A DNA stretch of 64,000 nucleotides, taken from NCBI GenBank assembly GCA_965220985.1, contig OZ244854.1, positions 1,240,001-1,304,000 on the forward strand. The letters are read 5' to 3'. Within the stretch, counting starts at the first letter, position 1. Every line of letters begins with the position of its first letter. The notes below the pieces were generated by a model that was given only the letters and a program-made list of their open reading frames with translations, had not been told where the DNA came from and did no database searches. Positions 52,338 to 61,721 of this stretch are shown here, in pieces. The DNA is from JAPPHA01 sp965220985. GTDB lineage: Bacteria > Pseudomonadota > Alphaproteobacteria > Rhodobacterales > Rhodobacteraceae. The translations under genes and the position numbers were made by a program.

Positions 52338-53251
52338 TGACGAAGCCTGCAACGATTGATGGCTACAGCGATCGATATACAGTCGACTGTGAACGTGTTC
52401 TCGTTACTCTTCTGCGCGGGTTGGGTCCGTGGAAGAATTCAATATTTTTGGTCGGTGGGCTGACTCCCAGATACCTGGTGAAGGCCCGGCCTCCTAAAGT
52501 ACCTTTGCACGCCGGTACACGCGATGTGGACCTTGTAATCGATTTGCAAATCCTGACTCGTACATCTGGTTATCGCACACTTGAGGAAAACCTGCGAACA
52601 ATCGGGTTTGAACGGTCTACAAACAGTGGAGGCCAGAAACTCTCGTGGCGCTGGCAGACACGCACAGAGAAAGGCGCGCTCATGGTGGTCGAACTGCTCT
52701 CCGATGCACCGGAGATTGCGGGAGGACGCGTGGAACCACTTCCCACGAAGGGGAATATCTCAGCGCTCAACATCCCTCACTCTTCCATTGTCTTCGACAT
52801 GCACCAGACTTCGGAGATTCGGGCAGAGTTACTTGACGGTAGAGGGAATGCGGTGGAGTTGGTGAGGCATGCCGATCTGGTCAGCTTCACTTGCTTGAAG
52901 GTTTTGGCCTTCGACCAACGCTTCGAGCGAAAAGATGCTCATGACTTGGTCTATTGCATTGAGAATGCCGACGCAGGCATCGACGGTGCCGTGGAGAAAT
53001 TTTGTGAAGCATTGAAGGGCAGGCACAGTGCTGTTGTTCGAAATTGCTTGTCAGCACTTCGCAATCGATTTGCTGGGGACGACAGTGTCGAGGGTTTTCG
53101 GAAAGACGGTCCTGTCGCCGTTGCCCGATTTGAGCAAGGCCAGGGTGACGATTTGAGGCGACAGGAGGCTCGCATACTGCGACAGAGAGAGGTGAGTAGC
53201 GTGATCGAGTATCTACTGAAGGGCATCGGTGCTAGTCAGATCAAAACGTGA
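52337..53251 (+). CDS. AbiEii-like nucleotidyltransferase (type IV toxin)
   Basis: A 304-residue protein with the nucleotidyltransferase core: a GG start (FLVGGLTPRYLVKARPP) followed by the metal-binding D-x-D in HAGTRDVDLVIDL (about residues 58-60). A later helical stretch, VSFTCLKVLAFDQRFERKDA followed by HDLVYCI, is like the Lys-containing K-x-x-A-x-x-x-R-x-K-x-x-D-x-x-D region of AbiEii/AbiGii toxins. Toxins of this class transfer nucleotides to cellular targets and cause growth arrest during phage infection. It is translationally coupled to the AbiEi-like gene. Confidence 0.72.
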   Translation: MTKPATIDGYSDRYTVDCERVLVTLLRGLGPWKNSIFLVGGLTPRYLVKARPPKVPLHAGTRDVDLVIDLQILTRTSGYRTLEENLRTIGFERSTNSGGQKLSWRWQTRTEKGALMVVELLSDAPEIAGGRVEPLPTKGNISALNIPHSSIVFDMHQTSEIRAELLDGRGNAVELVRHADLVSFTCLKVLAFDQRFERKDAHDLVYCIENADAGIDGAVEKFCEALKGRHSAVVRNCLSALRNRFAGDDSVEGFRKDGPVAVARFEQGQGDDLRRQEARILRQREVSSVIEYLLKGIGASQIKT

Positions 53252-53464
53252 TGGCCACTATGGGTGATCGGACACCGAAACCTAATGAACGGGTTGGAAA
53301 TCGACACCAGCCCCCCTAAAAGCCGATGGTCGCGAACAGGTCTTTGCTGACGATCGGATGATCATGCTTGGCGGTGGTGTCTGTTGCGACGACATGTCTG
53401 GACATTGCGGCCGATCTCCCGAACAGGGGCATTGTCTGCGGAAATCTCTGCGGAGTCGAAATTG

Positions 53465-54451
53465 ATGGACCAACTCAGCCGTCCAAGGATCGGCGTTGTC
53501 GGATGCGGGAATTGGGGCCGCCACCTGGTCCGAAACTTCCACGAGATGGGCCTGCTGGCCTGCGTGTGCGACAAGAAAGCCGAAAACCTGCAGCTGATGC
53601 TGAAAACGCATGGATGTGCGTCAGTGGATGTGGACGAGATGTTTGCATCCGACCAGATCGATGCGGTGGTCATTGCCACGCCAGCGCAGGAACACTACCG
53701 CATGGCCGTTCAGGCCATCGAGGCAGGCAAGCATGTCTTCGTCGAAAAGCCGCTCGCCGTCACGGCTTCGCAGGCCCATGCCCTCATGACGGCGGCCCGC
53801 ACAGCCGACCGTGTGTTGATGGTCGGGCACGTGCTTCGGTATCATCCGTGCTTTCGCGAACTCCAACGCATTGTTCAGTCCGGAGCGATCGGCGGTTTGC
53901 GGTATGTGCGTACGGTACGGGCAACCAATCACCGCTTCAAACGCGAAGAGAATGCTGTCTGGGGTTTTGCCCCTCACGACATTTCCATGATCCTTGCGCT
54001 GGCAGGTGAAACGCCGCGCGACGTCTACGCCCATGGCGATCACGTGGCTGGCGGAAAGGGAGCGGATGTCGCTCTCGCTTCCCTGAATTTTCCCTCGGGG
54101 CTCAAGGGTCATCTCCTTGTTTCGTGGTACAATCATGTCAAGGAACAGAAGCTGATCGTGTCCGGCGAGTCCGGTGCCATTGTCTTCGATGACTGCGAAG
54201 ACTGGGACAGAAAGCTGGTGCTCCATCGAAGCGACGCCGGTGACGACTCTTCAGGTGGCGGCGAACAGGGCGAGTGCATCGTCGTCGACAAGGCCGAGCC
54301 CCTTCGTGCCGAATGCGATCACTTCGTGAGGTGCATCGTCGACGGAACCAGACCGACGACGGACGGGGTCGAAGGAACAAGTGTGGTTCGGGTTCTGGAA
54401 TCGATGATCCGCTCCATGGAGTCGGGGGTCCCTGTCAATTTCGATTCATGA
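53465..54451 (+). CDS. Gfo/Idh/MocA-family sugar oxidoreductase
   Basis: A 328-residue NAD(P)-dependent dehydrogenase. The Rossmann glycine motif is RIGVVGCGNWGRHLVRNF (about residue 8), and the conserved EKP is in KHVFVEKPLAVT. The stretch WGFAPHDISMILALAGETP carries the catalytic His region. It resembles WlbA/WbpB, which oxidise UDP-N-acetylglucosaminuronate at C3. An aminotransferase of the matching type is the next gene, supporting a role in making a diamino sugar for a surface polysaccharide. The ATG at 53465 is chosen over an open upstream extension because it starts at the Rossmann strand. It is not certain which sugar is used. Confidence 0.82.
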   Translation: MDQLSRPRIGVVGCGNWGRHLVRNFHEMGLLACVCDKKAENLQLMLKTHGCASVDVDEMFASDQIDAVVIATPAQEHYRMAVQAIEAGKHVFVEKPLAVTASQAHALMTAARTADRVLMVGHVLRYHPCFRELQRIVQSGAIGGLRYVRTVRATNHRFKREENAVWGFAPHDISMILALAGETPRDVYAHGDHVAGGKGADVALASLNFPSGLKGHLLVSWYNHVKEQKLIVSGESGAIVFDDCEDWDRKLVLHRSDAGDDSSGGGEQGECIVVDKAEPLRAECDHFVRCIVDGTRPTTDGVEGTSVVRVLESMIRSMESGVPVNFDS

Positions 54452-54758
54452 TCCACGTCGCACCGAAATGACGGAAGAACGCTTGCACGGACGCGCTTCG
54501 GCTGCCCCGATGCATGCGGGGTGGACCTCGGATGGCTGCATGCGACTCGGTGACAAGGGACCTGTTGGTTCGGGTGCGAGGACATGATCGTCGGCAGGCG
54601 GGAGTTCGAGGCACTCTGTTTCTCGACCCGGCGATGGGTCTTTGAAACATTCGGTGATGGCGACAACTTTGACATCGGCTACGCCATCCGTCAGCAGGGT
54701 GAAAAATTCGGGTCACACCGACGTGATGGAATGACCCAACGGAATTGTCTGGATCGAC
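54452..54758. other. Intergenic stretch between oxidoreductase and aminotransferase
   Basis: About 300 bases. A 63-codon plus-strand frame from 54584 is open, but nothing in it was recognised. No terminator was seen, so the flanking genes could still share a transcript. Confidence 0.35.
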
Positions 54759-56003
54759 ATGGCCACAGCACTTGATCGACATTCGTACGGGTCGCCAACG
54801 ATGCGGCAGGACAATGGCGGCGACAACGCAAGCGTTGCGAAGCCGGCACCGGCACCTGTCGCCAGAGCGGCTCCAACCATTCCTTTCATTGATCTCGAAT
54901 CTCAACGACAGCGTCTTGGCAACAGAATCACGGACGCGATGACGAATGTTCTCGACCATGGCCAATTCGTCATGGGGCCCGAGGTTCGCCGACTCGAAGA
55001 ACGTCTCTCCGAACACTGCGGCGCTCGCAACGCCATTGGCTGTTCGAGCGGAACCGATGCGCTTCTGCTTGCACTGCTTGCGCTTAAGGTCGAGCCAGGC
55101 GACGCGGTTCTGATCCCGAGTTTCACCTTCGTCGCGACAGCCGAGGCGGTCGCACTGCTCGGTGCCGTACCAGTTTTCGTCGATGTCGAATGCAACTCGT
55201 TCTGCCTTGATGAACATTCGATCAGGGCCGGAATTGCGGCGGCGCAGAGTCGGTCTCTCAGGCCTGTCGGCGTCATTGCGGTCGATCTCTTCGGGCAGGC
55301 TGCCGATTACGACGCCATTGAAGAGGCGGTGTCGGAACAGGACTTGTGGCTGATCTGTGATGCTGCCCAAAGCTACGGTGCGACATATCAGGGTCGAAGG
55401 ACAGGCACGTTCGGCGACGTGACGACGACCAGTTTCTATCCGTCGAAACCCTTGGGATGCTACGGAGATGGCGGTGCCCTGTTCACGGACGATGACGAAC
55501 TCGCGGAAACGATCCGATCGGTCCTTGTGCATGGCACCGGCGAGGACAAGTACGACAATGTTCGGATCGGCATCAACGGCCGTCTCGACACTCTTCAGGC
55601 CGCCATACTTCTTGAGAAGCTGGGGATATTCGACGAAGAGATCGAAAGACGCGATGCGGTTGCGAAGAGATACTCCGAAGCTCTCGAATCGATTTCGTGC
55701 CTTGAAGTTCCTCGCGTTCGCGCGGGTTCGACCTCGACCTGGGCTCAGTACACGATCCGCCTTGATGGTCTCGACCGCGATGCCTTTTGTCGGCGTCTCG
55801 CGTCACAAGGCATTCCAACCGCAATTCACTACCCCCGCCCACTGCACCAGCAAACGGCATATGTCGACTTTCCGACCGCAGGCAACGGACTGCCTGTTTC
55901 GGAAATGTTGAGCCAATCTGTTCTCAGCTTGCCCATGCATGCCTATCTTTCCAGCGAGGATCAGGAGAGAATCATCGCTGCGGTCCACTGGGCGGCTGAT
56001 TGA
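54759..56003 (+). CDS. DegT/DnrJ/EryC1/StrS-family sugar aminotransferase
   Basis: A 414-residue PLP aminotransferase acting on keto-sugars. The PLP Lys is in SFYPSKPLGCYGDGGALF (about residue 229) and the cofactor-binding Asp in WLICDAAQSYGA. The opening IPFIDLESQRQRLGNRITDA and CSSGTDALLLALLAL are family hallmarks. About 40 low-complexity residues precede the usual start, so the ATG at 54759 is uncertain and 54801 is another choice. With the preceding oxidoreductase it would oxidise and then aminate a nucleotide sugar (WlbC/WbpE role). The other genes of such a pathway are not in the window. Confidence 0.86.
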   Translation: MATALDRHSYGSPTMRQDNGGDNASVAKPAPAPVARAAPTIPFIDLESQRQRLGNRITDAMTNVLDHGQFVMGPEVRRLEERLSEHCGARNAIGCSSGTDALLLALLALKVEPGDAVLIPSFTFVATAEAVALLGAVPVFVDVECNSFCLDEHSIRAGIAAAQSRSLRPVGVIAVDLFGQAADYDAIEEAVSEQDLWLICDAAQSYGATYQGRRTGTFGDVTTTSFYPSKPLGCYGDGGALFTDDDELAETIRSVLVHGTGEDKYDNVRIGINGRLDTLQAAILLEKLGIFDEEIERRDAVAKRYSEALESISCLEVPRVRAGSTSTWAQYTIRLDGLDRDAFCRRLASQGIPTAIHYPRPLHQQTAYVDFPTAGNGLPVSEMLSQSVLSLPMHAYLSSEDQERIIAAVHWAAD

Positions 56004-56243
56004 GTATATTGCGACGACCGTACTTTCGGCGGAGCGAGGAGCTTCGTGTTGCTCGTTGACCTGATCGACTTTTTCGTAGCGGGATAACCCGCGACGGCTG
56101 AATCCAATTCGGATAAGTGGTGGTCGGAGATGTCCTGTGCCACCGTGACCTCGTTGGTTGCCGTTCAGTCCATTGTCTTTTGCAACCACGCAGGTCACCA
56201 TGGCGTTGCCTTGGCCAGAATGAGCAACCGTGGGGAGATGAAC

Positions 56244-56810
56244 ATGCCTGGACCGAATGATGCATTGGCCCGAGTCTGGCGATCGGTAAAGCTCTGCATC
56301 GGGTACCATCGTGACCGGGAAGGCAATCAACGGCAGAAACCGTGGATTCATCACATCAAGGATGCACAGGTGGCGATTCACCCTGATCCGTCCAGGCGAG
56401 AAGCGGTGGTTCTTGTCGAGGCAGATGACCCAGAGCCGTCAAACGATGTCTCCATTCGCGTGCGGCCAGACAGGATCTTGCTGCGCCGAGAAGCCGGATC
56501 CGGATGGGAAGGAATCGTGGTCGAGAAAGGCGAAATCGTCGTTCTGGTGAACGGTATATGGGTCTGGATCAATGCCGACGGATCGGTTCGGCAGGACAAA
56601 GGCGAGGACTCCACCCGCATCGATGCCGACGGCACGGTCGTCAAGGAAACTGCGGCGGCTCAAGCTCTCATGTCGGCCGATGGCATCGAACTGTCGAGGC
56701 GAACGGCCTCGGCGATTGCTGCGATCCGGGAGGACGGAGTGATCGCTCGGTTTCCGGTCAATCCACATCAGAACGAAATCACGGAAAAATTTGAGGCAGA
56801 GGAGGAGTAA
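56244..56810 (+). CDS. Uncharacterised protein with repeated ADG beta-motifs
   Basis: A 188-residue cytosolic protein not assigned to a family. The middle and end contain a repeat of short strands ending in A-D-G or E-D-G: WVWINADGSVRQ, TRIDADGTVVKE, LMSADGIELSR and AIREDGVIARF. They are spaced 15 to 20 residues apart, suggesting a regular beta-structure, perhaps a beta-helix or needle-like trimer. The frame is open from 56130. The ATG at 56244 is preferred because GGGGAG lies six bases before it. A small zinc-ribbon gene follows after six bases, so the two probably form an operon. Confidence 0.6.
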   Translation: MPGPNDALARVWRSVKLCIGYHRDREGNQRQKPWIHHIKDAQVAIHPDPSRREAVVLVEADDPEPSNDVSIRVRPDRILLRREAGSGWEGIVVEKGEIVVLVNGIWVWINADGSVRQDKGEDSTRIDADGTVVKETAAAQALMSADGIELSRRTASAIAAIREDGVIARFPVNPHQNEITEKFEAEEE

Positions 56811-56816
56811 AAGGCG

Positions 56817-57047
56817 ATGGGAAGCAGACAATCAGCCGGAACGACAGAACCTGGTTTCATAAACCGGAATTGTCAGGTTGTTGTTCGTGGGACACCGCTT
56901 CCGGGCAATGACCATAATCAGAAAATCTATGTTCTACAGTGCCTTCACTGCCAATATGAGTATGGTGCCAACGGATCAGACATTTTCCAAAGGAAATGCC
57001 CCAAATGTCAGAATGGACGTCCCGGTCTGAGTTATGACGGTTTTTAG
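56817..57047 (+). CDS. Small zinc-ribbon protein
   Basis: A 76-residue protein with two CxxC pairs, CLHCQYEYGANGSDIFQ and KCPKCQNG, able to bind one zinc. The end PGLSY is conserved-looking. It starts six bases after the ADG-repeat gene and should be co-expressed with it. Codon use and GC content (about 47 percent by eye) are lower than in flanking housekeeping genes, so the pair may have been acquired together. No function was recognised. Confidence 0.65.
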   Translation: MGSRQSAGTTEPGFINRNCQVVVRGTPLPGNDHNQKIYVLQCLHCQYEYGANGSDIFQRKCPKCQNGRPGLSYDGF

Positions 57048-57211
57048 TGAAGCAAGCGAAACTTGTTGGATCAAAGTGACATCGGCATAGTCATGACACG
57101 GACCGACGATCTCTTCAGGGACCTCTCTTAAGATCATGTGCCTCATCCACAATTGCTTGATTCGCCCAACCATCGTTTGGACTCTCTGCTTTACCGTGGC
57201 ATAGATGACCC

Positions 57212-58426
57212 ATGTCACGAACGCATGATGTCATCATCGCCGGTGGCGGGCTGTGCGGCTCGCTTTTGGCACTTGCTCTGGCCAGATCCGGCCGTTCCGT
57301 TGCGCTGATTGAAGGCAGGTCGCTCGAAGAGTTGGGGCAGGTCGAGCGCAACGGCCGAACCTATGCTCTTGCCGTGTCATCCAAGTCCCTGTTGCAGTCG
57401 CTCGGCATTTGGTCGGAGATCGAGGACCACTGCCAGAAGGTTCAGGACATGGTGATCGAGGACGGGTCCCCGGATCCCAAGGAATCACCATTTGCTCTTC
57501 ATTTCGAACTCGGTGAAGGCGACGAAGGAAAGCTCGGGTATGTCGTCGAAGACGGCTGCATTCGCGAGGCCTTGTTCGCGCGAATGAAAGACAATGCCGG
57601 CATCGACTTGCGCGCGGGCACCCATGTCGCGGACCATGAGGTGTCGGCGGGCCATGTGGATGTTCGCCTGACAAGCGGCGAGTCTCTTCGGTGCTGCCTG
57701 CTGGTTGGCTCGGACGGAAAATCCAGCAGGATCGCGCGACGCTCGGGAATTCAAAAGTTCGGCTGGACATACCCACAGCGCAATCTGACCTGCACGATCA
57801 GCCATGAACTTCCGCACCGGGGAGTTGCCTACCAGTTTTTCCGCCCGACTGGCCCCCTCGCCACTCTTCCAATGACGGGCAATCGCAGCACCGTCTACTG
57901 GACGGAAGAGGAAGAGACTGCACGGCAGATCCAGTTCCTCGGCGATGAAGCATATCTTGCACGCCTGCAGTCGGAACTGGGCGGGTTGCTCGGCGAGTGT
58001 TCGCTCGCGGGCAACAGAGCGATCTTTCCGCTGAGCCTGTCGGTCGCCGAGAGGTTCGTTGTCGAGCGAACTGCGCTCGTCGGCGATGCGGCCCATGTCA
58101 TTCACCCGCTTGCCGGGCAGGGTCTGAACATCGGTATTCGCGATGTCGCGGCCTTGGCCGATGTGGTGGAACGCGCAGCTGGACGCGGCGAAGACATCGG
58201 CGCCGAAACAACGCTGCTCAGATATCAGCAACTGCGTCGATTCGATGCCTGTCTGTTCGGTGCGGTCACCGACGGGCTGAACCGGTTCTATTCCAACAAC
58301 ATCCCTCTGTTGCCCGTTGTTCGTCGGGCCGCGATGGGAGCGCTCAACCGAATGCCGGGCATCAAGCGGAAATTCATGCACGCAGCGGCCGGCTTTGGCG
58401 AGCCGGATTGGCGAATTTTCCGCTGA
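57212..58426 (+). CDS. ubiH: UbiH/UbiF-family FAD-dependent ring hydroxylase
   Basis: A 404-residue flavoprotein monooxygenase of ubiquinone synthesis. The FAD dinucleotide motif is VIIAGGGLCGSLLALALARS (residues 8-27). The DG motif is in LLVGSDGKSSRIAR, and the second FAD motif is TALVGDAAHVIHPLAGQGLN (about residue 288). The C-terminal part FSNN-like RFYSNNIPLLPVVRR is typical of UbiH/COQ6. Which ring carbon is hydroxylated cannot be read from the sequence, since alphaproteobacteria use UbiH, UbiL and related forms interchangeably. Confidence 0.9.
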   Translation: MSRTHDVIIAGGGLCGSLLALALARSGRSVALIEGRSLEELGQVERNGRTYALAVSSKSLLQSLGIWSEIEDHCQKVQDMVIEDGSPDPKESPFALHFELGEGDEGKLGYVVEDGCIREALFARMKDNAGIDLRAGTHVADHEVSAGHVDVRLTSGESLRCCLLVGSDGKSSRIARRSGIQKFGWTYPQRNLTCTISHELPHRGVAYQFFRPTGPLATLPMTGNRSTVYWTEEEETARQIQFLGDEAYLARLQSELGGLLGECSLAGNRAIFPLSLSVAERFVVERTALVGDAAHVIHPLAGQGLNIGIRDVAALADVVERAAGRGEDIGAETTLLRYQQLRRFDACLFGAVTDGLNRFYSNNIPLLPVVRRAAMGALNRMPGIKRKFMHAAAGFGEPDWRIFR

Positions 58427-58504
58427 CAGGTGATGGTCCGTCATTGTCCCGCACCACAGTGGGGGACTCGCGGACGCGTTGGGTCAATGGCGTTCGCGGA
58501 AGTC

Positions 58505-58717
58505 TCAATCCTCGTCTGGGTCGTCGAGAGATCGTGCCTCGTCGACGAGCATGATCGGGATTCCATCACGAATCGGGAATGCCAGCCGGGCTGAACGGGA
58601 AATCAGTTCTTGCCGTTCACGGTCAAAATCAAGGGACGCGTGCGTGATGGGACACACCAGGGCCTCGAGCATCGTTCGATGCGCCCGGCGACCGTCTTTG
58701 GGATCGGTCGGGCTCAC
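58505..58717 (-). CDS. Trm112-family zinc-ribbon-like protein
   Basis: A 70-residue Trm112 family protein, with LEALVCPITHASLDFDRERQ and SRSARLAFPIRDGIPIML. In eukaryotes Trm112 activates methyltransferases; the bacterial role is not firmly settled. Only one Cys of the ancestral zinc site is present, as in many bacterial members. The start at 58717 gives the alphaproteobacterial N-terminal extension; 58672 is an alternative. Confidence 0.88.
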   Translation of the reverse strand: MSPTDPKDGRRAHRTMLEALVCPITHASLDFDRERQELISRSARLAFPIRDGIPIMLVDEARSLDDPDED

Positions 58718-58856
58718 GACGTGCGTGACAGCAATTGGAAGATGGCAGCGCCATTGGCACTGGCACGATTCACGTCAGTTCGGGACAATACGGTGCCGGC
58801 GCGCATGACAGGGCGACAGCGGGCACTTCGCAATGCGGAGGCGAACCTCGGTCGCG

Positions 58857-59771
58857 TCATTTGAACATCAATGACGAGAGCTGCCTGCGGCCCTTGCCTG
58901 TCAACGGGTCGCTGTCTCCCAGCGATTCAAAAACCTTGAAAAGCAGTTTCCTGGCCGCCGCGTCATTCCACTCGCTGTCCCGGTTGTAAAGTTCAAGCAA
59001 TTCCGAAATCGCGCGCTCGGCATCGCCCTTGCCCAACAGAGCGAGGGCAAGGTTGTAACGAGCCTCGTGGTCACCCGGGTTCGAATTGACCGCCTCGCGA
59101 TATGACTCGGGCTCGCCCGCCTCGGCCCCCTCCAGCGCCAGCTCGATCCGGGTCTTGATGCCCGCGAGAACCGGGCTGTCGGACATCGAGGGCGGAGCGT
59201 GGTCAACGAGCGATTTCGCCTTGTCCGTCTCGCCAAGCGCGAGGTGGGCATTGACCAGCCCGGCATAAGCCTCCGCACTGTCGGGATGGCTTCGCAGGAT
59301 GACGGAGAACGCTTGCGCTGCATCCACGGCGGCGCCCTTGTCCAACAGTTCCGTCGCGACGGCGATCATGTCGTCGAGGTTGTCTGAACCGCCCCCTAAC
59401 CTCGCGACGAGATTGTCGATGAATGTCTTGATTTCCGATGCGGGTCTCGCGCCCATGAATCCGTCGACCGGCCGCCCGTCGACGAAACCGAACACCGCCG
59501 GTATCGATCGGACCTGCATCTGGGCCGCAATTCCCTGGTTCTTGTCGATATCGATCTTGACCATTCGGACGCGGCCACCGGCTGCGTTGACCGCAGACTC
59601 GAGGGTCGGGCCAAGGGTCTTGCAGGGGCCGCACCAAGGAGCCCAGAAGTCGACAATGACCGGCGTCTTGCGTGATGCCTCGATGACATCCGCCATGAAA
59701 GTCGCTTCTGACCCGTCCTTGACAAGCCGGTCGCGCCCATTTTGAGGGTTGCCGTTTCCAAGCCCCAACAT
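58857..59771 (-). CDS. ybbN: Thioredoxin-TPR protein, co-chaperone YbbN/CnoX type
   Basis: A 304-residue protein with an N-terminal thioredoxin domain (VIVDFWAPWCGPCKTLGPTL, about residues 38-57, keeping the redox CGPC). A helical TPR region follows (DAAQAFSVILRSHPDSAEAY, then AGLVNAHLALGETDKAKSL). CnoX/YbbN protects proteins from oxidation and hands them to GroEL or DnaK. E. coli YbbN lacks the second Cys, while alphaproteobacterial forms such as this one retain both. It sits in the usual neighbourhood of exonuclease III and Trm112; the LON-domain gene often found between the latter and YbbN is absent. Confidence 0.9.
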   Translation of the reverse strand: MLGLGNGNPQNGRDRLVKDGSEATFMADVIEASRKTPVIVDFWAPWCGPCKTLGPTLESAVNAAGGRVRMVKIDIDKNQGIAAQMQVRSIPAVFGFVDGRPVDGFMGARPASEIKTFIDNLVARLGGGSDNLDDMIAVATELLDKGAAVDAAQAFSVILRSHPDSAEAYAGLVNAHLALGETDKAKSLVDHAPPSMSDSPVLAGIKTRIELALEGAEAGEPESYREAVNSNPGDHEARYNLALALLGKGDAERAISELLELYNRDSEWNDAAARKLLFKVFESLGDSDPLTGKGRRQLSSLMFK

Positions 59772-59930
59772 GATTTTCTCCGGAACAAGGCGCGTCGCCG
59801 TCGAGCGCCGCGATCACGCACGGGATTTAGTGAAAACGGGTTCCCGCTTCAAGGTCCGGAGAGCGTGGCACTCGGAACTCCTTGATCGAAATTGCCGGTC
59901 GTCGGTTCCCCGCCAACGTCCGGTTCATTC

Positions 59931-60722
59931 TCACGTCAAATCAAAGGTCGCAACCACTGGTGCATGGTCGGAAGGCTTCTCCCAGCCGCGGACATGCCGA
60001 CGAATCGAACTGGACAGGCTGCGGTCCGCCAGATCCTGCGTCGCCCAGATGTGGTCGAGGCGACGGCCTCGATTCGACAGGCTCCAGTCCCGGGCACGAT
60101 AGGACCACCAACTGAAGAGACTGCCGGTCGGGTTGTGGAGGCGGGTGATGTCGGTCCAGTTGCCCGCGCTCTGGACAGATTCCAGTCGCTCGACTTCCTG
60201 AGGCGTGTGCGAAACGACATTCAGGAGAGCCTTGTGACTCCAGACATCGTGTTCGAGCGGGGCGATGTTGAGGTCGCCGACAAGGATCGATTTCTTCGGC
60301 GGATCGGCTTCGAACCAGTCGCGCATTTCGTCGAGAAATTCCATCTTGTGCGCAAACTTGTCGTTGATCGACACATCGGGGACATCGCCGCCGGCCGGAA
60401 CGTAGAGGTTGTAGATGGTAACGCCGTTCGACAGTCTTCCGGCAACGTGGCGAGCGTCGCCCTTGCCGCAGAAGTCCCGGTGATCGACGGGTTCGATCGG
60501 AAGCCTGGAAAGGATGGCAACGCCGTTGTAGCCCTTCTGCCCGCGCGCCAGCATCTGCGGATAGCCCATCTCCCGAAATCCCTCCGTGGGAATGAACTCG
60601 ACGGGAGACTTGCACTCCTGGAGACACAGCACGTCGGGAGACTCGCTTGCGAGGAAATCCAGGACCAGCTGTTCACGGAGACGAACCGAGTTGATGTTCC
60701 AGGTCGCGATCTTGAGTTTCAC
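59931..60722 (-). CDS. xthA: Exodeoxyribonuclease III
   Basis: A 263-residue Mg-dependent AP endonuclease/3'-exonuclease of base excision repair. The catalytic Glu is in LCLQECKSP (about residue 37). The Asp-x-Asn is in LVGDLNIAPLEHDVW, and the terminal Asp-His is in PSDHAPVVATFDL. The first-strand IATWNINSVRLREQ is typical. Length is standard, and no operon partner is close enough to be sure. Confidence 0.95.
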   Translation of the reverse strand: MKLKIATWNINSVRLREQLVLDFLASESPDVLCLQECKSPVEFIPTEGFREMGYPQMLARGQKGYNGVAILSRLPIEPVDHRDFCGKGDARHVAGRLSNGVTIYNLYVPAGGDVPDVSINDKFAHKMEFLDEMRDWFEADPPKKSILVGDLNIAPLEHDVWSHKALLNVVSHTPQEVERLESVQSAGNWTDITRLHNPTGSLFSWWSYRARDWSLSNRGRRLDHIWATQDLADRSLSSSIRRHVRGWEKPSDHAPVVATFDLT

Positions 60723-60833
60723 TCAGCAGTTCTCCGAGGTGGTGATGTCAAGCAGCGTGCGAAACAGGCGAGAGTCACCGGCCTGCGGACGGGAGCGGAC
60801 CCGTTGAGTCAATGCCTCTGCTGGTCGCGATTG

Positions 60834-61721
60834 TCAGCCTCGAACGCTTGCGCTGCACATCCCGAACACAGGCGGATAGCGAAACTCCAGGTCATCGTCC
60901 GGGTACCGCTCCGAAACCATGTTCGGTTCGAGGTTTTCGATCTCGGAGTAACCGAGCTCTGACAGAATCTCGGGGAGGTCTTCGGGAACAAAATCGGACA
61001 GCATGGGTTCGCCGCGCTTGGCAACGAATTCGGTCAGGGTGTTCCTGAGACCTCGGTAGGCCGGCAGAATGCTCTGGCTGGTCGCGAGATAGTCGAACAC
61101 GATCGACGATCCGGCGGCGCTTCCTTCGGCAAGCCCCACGAGGGTCCGACGCACTGTGTCCTCGGTCAGATAGTAGGTTACGCCGAACCACGAGAACACG
61201 GCGGGTTTCTCCGGATCGTAGTCGGTGCGCTTGAGGGCCTCGTGGACCGTTTCAGCGGCGAGATCGCAGCCGATGTACCGAACATTGTCCGGTTCATCGA
61301 TTCCGGCAGCCTTCATGCGCTGGAATTTCATGTTCTGGGTTGCGGGATGATCGATTTCGTAGACGGCAAGTGAATCGCGCAGATCCGTGCGGCGAAATCC
61401 GAACGTGTCGTAGCCCGCACCGATGATCACGTACTGTGTCACGCCATTGGTCAGCGCCGTTTCCAGGCAATCTTCGCCGAACCGTGCACGCGTGTAGATG
61501 AGCGGAATGATCGGCGTCACTCGTTTCATCAAGGTGTTCGTCACGATCCACGTCAGGATGCGGCTCGACATGACGATCTGCCAGTTTGGCCCGCACATGG
61601 AAGGGGCGAGGTCGTCCCGGAAGACATGCCGCGACGACCTGAGCGTGTGGTAGGCTCTGCCCAGGGCTGCGAGTTCGGCTGTCTTGCTCGGAAGGTCCGA
61701 AGCAAGTCTCGATTTGACCAT
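60834..61721 (-). CDS. SAM-dependent methyltransferase, leucine carboxyl methyltransferase-like
   Basis: A 295-residue class I methyltransferase of the TIGR00027 / leucine carboxyl methyltransferase group. The SAM-binding motif is QYVIIGAGYDTFGFR (about residue 95), followed by the acidic end of strand 2 in VYEIDHPATQNMK and a post-II stretch FSWFGVTYYLTEDTVR. These enzymes methylate carboxylates of small molecules or polyketides, but no substrate is known here. It is a single gene between exonuclease III and the Fic gene. Confidence 0.85.
   Translation of the reverse strand: MVKSRLASDLPSKTAELAALGRAYHTLRSSRHVFRDDLAPSMCGPNWQIVMSSRILTWIVTNTLMKRVTPIIPLIYTRARFGEDCLETALTNGVTQYVIIGAGYDTFGFRRTDLRDSLAVYEIDHPATQNMKFQRMKAAGIDEPDNVRYIGCDLAAETVHEALKRTDYDPEKPAVFSWFGVTYYLTEDTVRRTLVGLAEGSAAGSSIVFDYLATSQSILPAYRGLRNTLTEFVAKRGEPMLSDFVPEDLPEILSELGYSEIENLEPNMVSERYPDDDLEFRYPPVFGMCSASVRG

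Noticed and set aside
56976..57218. 80-codon minus-strand frame containing VKQRVQTMVGRIKQLW, suggestive of a transposase end
   Set aside because: It overlaps the zinc-ribbon gene on the other strand, and no further transposase motif or terminal repeat could be found.
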